In this document: piece after piece, positions 60,343 to 64,000 of the stretch
How positions within the stretch are numbered: the stretch's first letter is position 1
Layout: every line of letters starts with the position of its first letter
Assembly (NCBI GenBank): GCA_963210315.1
Contig: OY723323.1
Span: 930,001-994,000 of the forward strand
Reading direction: 5' to 3'
Source: Rhynchopus euleeides
Lineage: Eukaryota > Euglenozoa > Diplonemea > Diplonemida > Diplonemidae
Length of the DNA: 64,000 nucleotides
Translations under genes and position numbers: made by a program
The notes under the pieces: model-generated
Told to the model about the DNA's origin: nothing
Seen by the model: only the letters and a program-made list of their open reading frames with translations
The model's database searches: none

Positions 60343-63243
60343 TCACACCCACCATGGTTGTGCCAGGCTCTGCCGAACAGCAGTGGCGTGTTGCTGTGCC
60401 GCCCGCAGCTCCCCGAAGGGACAGTAGCTGAGCTTTCGTTCTTCCGATGTGAATGCGTCCACGTACTGACGGAGCGCCGCTTCCGGAATCCCGTCCGGAG
60501 TGACACTACCCTCCATACAGATGGCCAGCGTGTTCTGCAGCTTGGCGTCGCCCATACGGTTGCTGAGCCTGTTCTTGATGATGCGGAGCTTGGAGAACAT
60601 CCGCTCAGCACTACTTGTCGACAAGGGGATGGTCAGCACAATCTGCAGGAGACGCGAGGTGTGCGGGAAGGCGAGACGGTTCAGCTGATTCTTCAAGAAT
60701 GCTTTGATGAGAGTGCTGAATCTGCGGCTGCGGGTATCCTCCTGTGTTTGTGCGGTCTCCTTCAGCTTCATTCGCACGTTGGCCAGCTCCAACTCCAGCA
60801 GACCCCGCTCTTCGGCCGGGAAGTACGGTGCACTCGGTTCCGTCTCCTTCTGCACCCCGTCGGCATCCTCAAATGTCATCACCTTGGGCTCGCAGAAATG
60901 ATCGCAAAGTGCTTTGAGCTTCTGTGCCGCTGCTGCTGCGTTGTCGAAGTCGGGGCACCAGGGATCATACACAGAGAATGCTGCAAGCACCCCGAAGTCA
61001 TCCATCAGCCCCTCGATCTCCTCCTTCAGGGTACGGAGGTAGGGCTTTGCGTACTGCTCGTGATACTGTGCCACGAACTCCTCCGTGATGGGAGGGCAAG
61101 AAGGCCGGGCGTCATTGATCAGTATCCAGCAGGATGCGTAGGTCGGAGACAGGTCGGGTCGTTCTAACAGCTTTCCGATCTTGCATGCATAGTGTGTCGC
61201 GATGCGAGGGAGATCACCGAAACACAGGCTTGCATGCTGTATGCACCGCGAGAAGGCGCCAAGACAGTGCATCACCTCCCGCATCAGGAATAACCCGACG
61301 AGGGTGCTGCTCTCCTGGTACACCGCACGCAGGGCAACTGCCTTCTCATGATCCAGCTTGTTGATACACATGACCACCCCTTTGAGGCAGTCAGTCAGAC
61401 TCTGCGCACAACGCTCATGCGAACACCAGCGGGTGTCTCCAACACTGCACAAGTCGCGCTCACGCCAGAACCCGAAGCCATCGATCCTCTCCAAAGCGGA
61501 CATGCATTCCCGAAAGCACCGGAGTTTGCCTGTGCCATTCCCAGCACCCCTGTACAGCAAGGCAAACGTGCTGGAGACAAGGTCGTAGCTTGCGCGGATG
61601 ACAGGGTGGTCCTTGGCAGTGTGCATCGCAACAAGATTGAGTGCATGCGCCCGACAAGCCGCCCAGAAGGAGTACGGTGCTTTCCGTACCTTCACCTGCA
61701 ACTGAACACCCTTACGACTCCCGCCCATGGTGTTGCACGAATCCGACGCAAACGCAAGCATCTTGTTCCAGAAACCGTCGCCAAGGTCGTCGAGTTGTTG
61801 AATCAAGAAATCTGTGATGTTTGTCGCAGTCTGTGATGTGTTCAGCGGAGTCATGCGCCAGAACAGTTCGTTGGTATCAAAGGTGGTTGGGTCGATGACC
61901 CGGATCAGGATGCAAAATTGCGATTGGCGTGTCACATCCTGCGTCTCGTCCGTGATGATGGATACGAACGGGGATCTTTCAATCTTGTGCTTCACTTCCG
62001 CCATGGCGTGGCTTGCCATCAGACCCACTACTTCGTCGTAGATTGTGTTCGAGGTGAGGTTGTGGTATGTAGCATTGAAAGACTTTACTTCTGGGGAAGT
62101 GTAGCTGTCACGCACGCGGAGGGATGCGAGGGTCGTCGTGAGGGCTTCGTTGTTGCTGCAACAGTACTGTACGTCGTGCAGCAGGCGGCAGAGCATCTCG
62201 GTGTTCTGAAGCTGCTTCACCTTAGAGTTGACCCAGGCCCTCTGGTGAGCTGTGGAGCGGATCTCTCCTGCAGTCCCATGTCGGCGCACCGAGTCTTCTC
62301 TTGCCAGCCACTGTGCCCACTTCTCGGTGTGCTTCTGTCTCGTTGCCTCGGTGTGCTCCTTCGCGCGGGAGGTGAAGCGGCTCTTCACCTCATTCCATGG
62401 CAGGCACCGCCCGACGAAGACACCGCGCTTGCTTGCGTCAAAGCAAGCGCGGCACGCCAGCCCCTCGGGTGTGGGTTTTGCCCACGCGTGGGATTCGCGC
62501 AGCATTCCCATCACCCGGCTGTCCCCCTGGATGTCCTCCGGGACATGCACCATCTCGCTGGCGCGGGGGAAGGGCTCGGCAGGCGCATCCAAGCCGACGG
62601 GCCCCGCGTACTGCGCCATCAACTTTGCCTCCACGTAGGCGTAGACCTCGTGCTTGTGGAGGGAAGGGTACAGGCAGTCGTTGGAGTTGCGCACGGGGGT
62701 GGTGGTGTAGCCCCTCGCGCGTTGGCGCTCATTGGCGATCGCGGCCTCCAGAGCTTCAGCTGATCTCTCCGCATTATCATCAGCTGCCATCTCGACCTCA
62801 ACTTGCCGTGCAATCGCAAGATCTGCGACGAGGGCTGGGGCCTGCTGTGTCGGGGCAGGCGCCGGCACGGCCTCGCTCTCCACCAACGGCATTTCGTCTG
62901 CCTTTGTCTTTGCCAGTTTGACGAGGCTACTCAGGGGCTTCCTCATATGAGGTGCCACCTCGTCGTCCGCGCGAGCAAGAGCATCGAATGCCTTGCACAG
63001 CGCGACAAGGTGCCTGTTTGAGGCGGCTTGGTGGTTGCTGAAGCCGCGGATCGAGCACTGGTTGCAGAGGAAGGCGTGCAAGTTGGCATATCGGTCTTGC
63101 CCGGGGTACTTGCCCGCCTTCCACTGGTCATACCCAGTGTGATACTGCGGCCCGCCCACCTCCTGCACCGTCCCCCGCACCGCCCTCTGCGATGCAAAGC
63201 CAAACGCGCCCAGCTGGGCCTGATGCGCTCTCCGCTTTGACAT
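60343..63243 (-). CDS. hAT-family transposase
   Basis: 966 aa from an ATG (MSKRRAHQ). N-terminal zinc finger of TTF/BED-like layout (about 45-85: RYANLHAFLCNQCSIRGFSN, then HQAASNRHL). A DUF4371-like catalytic region contains FVSIITDETQDVTRQSQFCI (first catalytic Asp in DET), LAFASDSCNTMGGSRKGVQL (second Asp) and FWAACRAHALNLV. The C-terminal hAT dimerisation region is about 868-912: IPLSTSSAERMFSKLRIIKN, then RLSNRMGDAKLQNTLAI, with the conserved ER-FS pattern. The protein binds the element ends and cuts and pastes the DNA. The frame is whole, so the copy may be autonomous. It is close in type to the ZMYM/KIAA1586-like hAT group. Confidence 0.9.
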   Translation of the reverse strand: MSKRRAHQAQLGAFGFASQRAVRGTVQEVGGPQYHTGYDQWKAGKYPGQDRYANLHAFLCNQCSIRGFSNHQAASNRHLVALCKAFDALARADDEVAPHMRKPLSSLVKLAKTKADEMPLVESEAVPAPAPTQQAPALVADLAIARQVEVEMAADDNAERSAEALEAAIANERQRARGYTTTPVRNSNDCLYPSLHKHEVYAYVEAKLMAQYAGPVGLDAPAEPFPRASEMVHVPEDIQGDSRVMGMLRESHAWAKPTPEGLACRACFDASKRGVFVGRCLPWNEVKSRFTSRAKEHTEATRQKHTEKWAQWLAREDSVRRHGTAGEIRSTAHQRAWVNSKVKQLQNTEMLCRLLHDVQYCCSNNEALTTTLASLRVRDSYTSPEVKSFNATYHNLTSNTIYDEVVGLMASHAMAEVKHKIERSPFVSIITDETQDVTRQSQFCILIRVIDPTTFDTNELFWRMTPLNTSQTATNITDFLIQQLDDLGDGFWNKMLAFASDSCNTMGGSRKGVQLQVKVRKAPYSFWAACRAHALNLVAMHTAKDHPVIRASYDLVSSTFALLYRGAGNGTGKLRCFRECMSALERIDGFGFWRERDLCSVGDTRWCSHERCAQSLTDCLKGVVMCINKLDHEKAVALRAVYQESSTLVGLFLMREVMHCLGAFSRCIQHASLCFGDLPRIATHYACKIGKLLERPDLSPTYASCWILINDARPSCPPITEEFVAQYHEQYAKPYLRTLKEEIEGLMDDFGVLAAFSVYDPWCPDFDNAAAAAQKLKALCDHFCEPKVMTFEDADGVQKETEPSAPYFPAEERGLLELELANVRMKLKETAQTQEDTRSRRFSTLIKAFLKNQLNRLAFPHTSRLLQIVLTIPLSTSSAERMFSKLRIIKNRLSNRMGDAKLQNTLAICMEGSVTPDGIPEAALRQYVDAFTSEERKLSYCPFGELRAAQQHATAVRQSLAQPWWV

Positions 63244-63701
63244 ATCTTCTTACAGTATGCCTGCAGGCGCGTGGGGGTGTGGGTGTGTCGTGGGTGCCAC
63301 CAGTCAGACACCTGACATGTGAAGGCTCGGTGTGATCCCTACGGAGGACGGTTCTGTGCCAGTTCTGCGGGACCATCACACAATGGAGGATCTCGAAACT
63401 TCAAAACAGAAGAGACCTGCATGACGAGGGCATCACCACCCACCGGGCCCCACCGGGCCACCCGCTAGGTCCATTTTTTCTTCTCCGCTTCTCTGCCTTC
63501 TTTGGACTATTTGAGCTCCGTGCGGATCACGATGGGGTCACTTTCTATTTTTTTCTGGCGTTTTTTCTGACTGTTTTACTGTCCCAAAGTTACAAAAAAA
63601 ACGCCAAAAATGAGACCGGCCTTTTTTTTTTTTTTCAGAAAACCGGGAACCGGGAAACCCTGGTTTTGAAAACCGGAAAACCAGACCTATCTTATCCCCT
63701 G

Positions 63702-64000
63702 CACATGGTGGACTCCAGCCACCCTAGCGAGTGTCTAAGAGGGAGTCTAAGACTGCAGTCTGTACTGGAGATGCCTCTGTGCAGCGTCACTCGGTGCCAT
63801 CGAATACATGGCGACAGCCCACCAACTCGAGACAGATCTGCTTGTCTGGAGGGCTGAGACGAGAACACGAACGACTTTCAAGCAGCCTTGAAGGTCGCCA
63901 AGCCTATTGGGGGCAACTAACGGATGAGATTTGTTTGTTGCCTGTCGTCACAGCTAGGTGCATCTCCTCGATAACGGAATGTGTACGTACACGACATGAG
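63702..64000. other. Right edge, nothing recognised
   Basis: No gene, repeat or element that I can support. Confidence 0.5.

Larger units (their letters stand above)
59164..63701 (-). mobile_element. hAT DNA transposon with about 300-bp inverted arms
   Basis: Ends caggggataagataggtctg and its inverse. The arms match from 59164-59305 plus 59796-59952 on the left to 63400-63701 on the right, interrupted on the left by a nested element. The transposase lies between the arms on the minus strand. CAGGGG ends are typical of hAT. The expected 8-bp target duplication is not seen (tgctggat against cacatggt), so the element or its flanks have been rearranged since insertion. A second hAT-like end motif, cagggtataagatag, lies at 59967. 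Confidence 0.85.

Noticed and set aside
1-64000. tRNA or rRNA genes
   Set aside because: By eye I found no tRNA cloverleaf with a convincing T-loop and no rRNA-like stretch; a tRNAscan/Infernal run would settle it.

Overview
The window looks like nuclear DNA of a GC-rich, intron-poor unicellular eukaryote, probably an alga or other protist. The evidence is one clear GT-AG intron in an ABC transporter gene, eukaryotic membrane protein families (DHHC palmitoyltransferase, ABCC/MRP transporter, DOMON protein), an APE-type LINE, a hAT transposon and many non-autonomous inverted-repeat elements. I cannot name the species from the sequence.

Layout. (1) 1-336: probable C-terminal end of a trypsin-like protease cut by the window edge. 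(2) 791-26674: five tandem, same-strand, apparently intronless paralogues of about 806-840 aa. Each has about eight membrane segments, a cytosolic ubiquitin-like domain, an ankyrin-like stretch and two more membrane segments. I do not recognise this architecture. The paralogues fall into two subfamilies that alternate A-B-A-B-A, and one transmembrane block is hypervariable while its flanks are nearly identical. Between copies 2 and 3 lies a 4.56-kb insertion; its exact empty site is preserved in front of copy 5. Between copies 4 and 5 lies a dense field of palindromes, hairpins and tandem repeats. (3) 28255-33969: a DHHC palmitoyltransferase and a two-exon ABCC transporter, the clearest conventional host genes. 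(4) 36937-39779: a 31-bp minisatellite of about 92 units, followed by C-rich sequence with broken coding remnants and short inverted-repeat elements. (5) 44563-54822: a full-length LINE on the minus strand and, directly beside it, a 5'-truncated copy whose reading frame translates identically to the full-length one. ORF1 and ORF2 lie in the same frame, separated by one UGA; a 2A-type motif (DIETNPGP) follows that stop, and no AUG precedes the ORF2 endonuclease motifs. (6) 57032-58360: a secreted or membrane-anchored DOMON-like protein. (7) 59164-63701: a hAT transposon with arms of about 300 bp, one of which carries a 490-bp inverted-repeat element that itself contains a 109-bp element.

The strongest candidates for something undescribed are the tandem membrane/ubiquitin-like/ankyrin-like family with its hypervariable block, and the LINE whose ORF2 seems to depend on UGA read-through followed by 2A-type separation. 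The array genes probably share a surface or membrane function (inferred); nothing in the window ties them to the DHHC or ABC genes beyond proximity.
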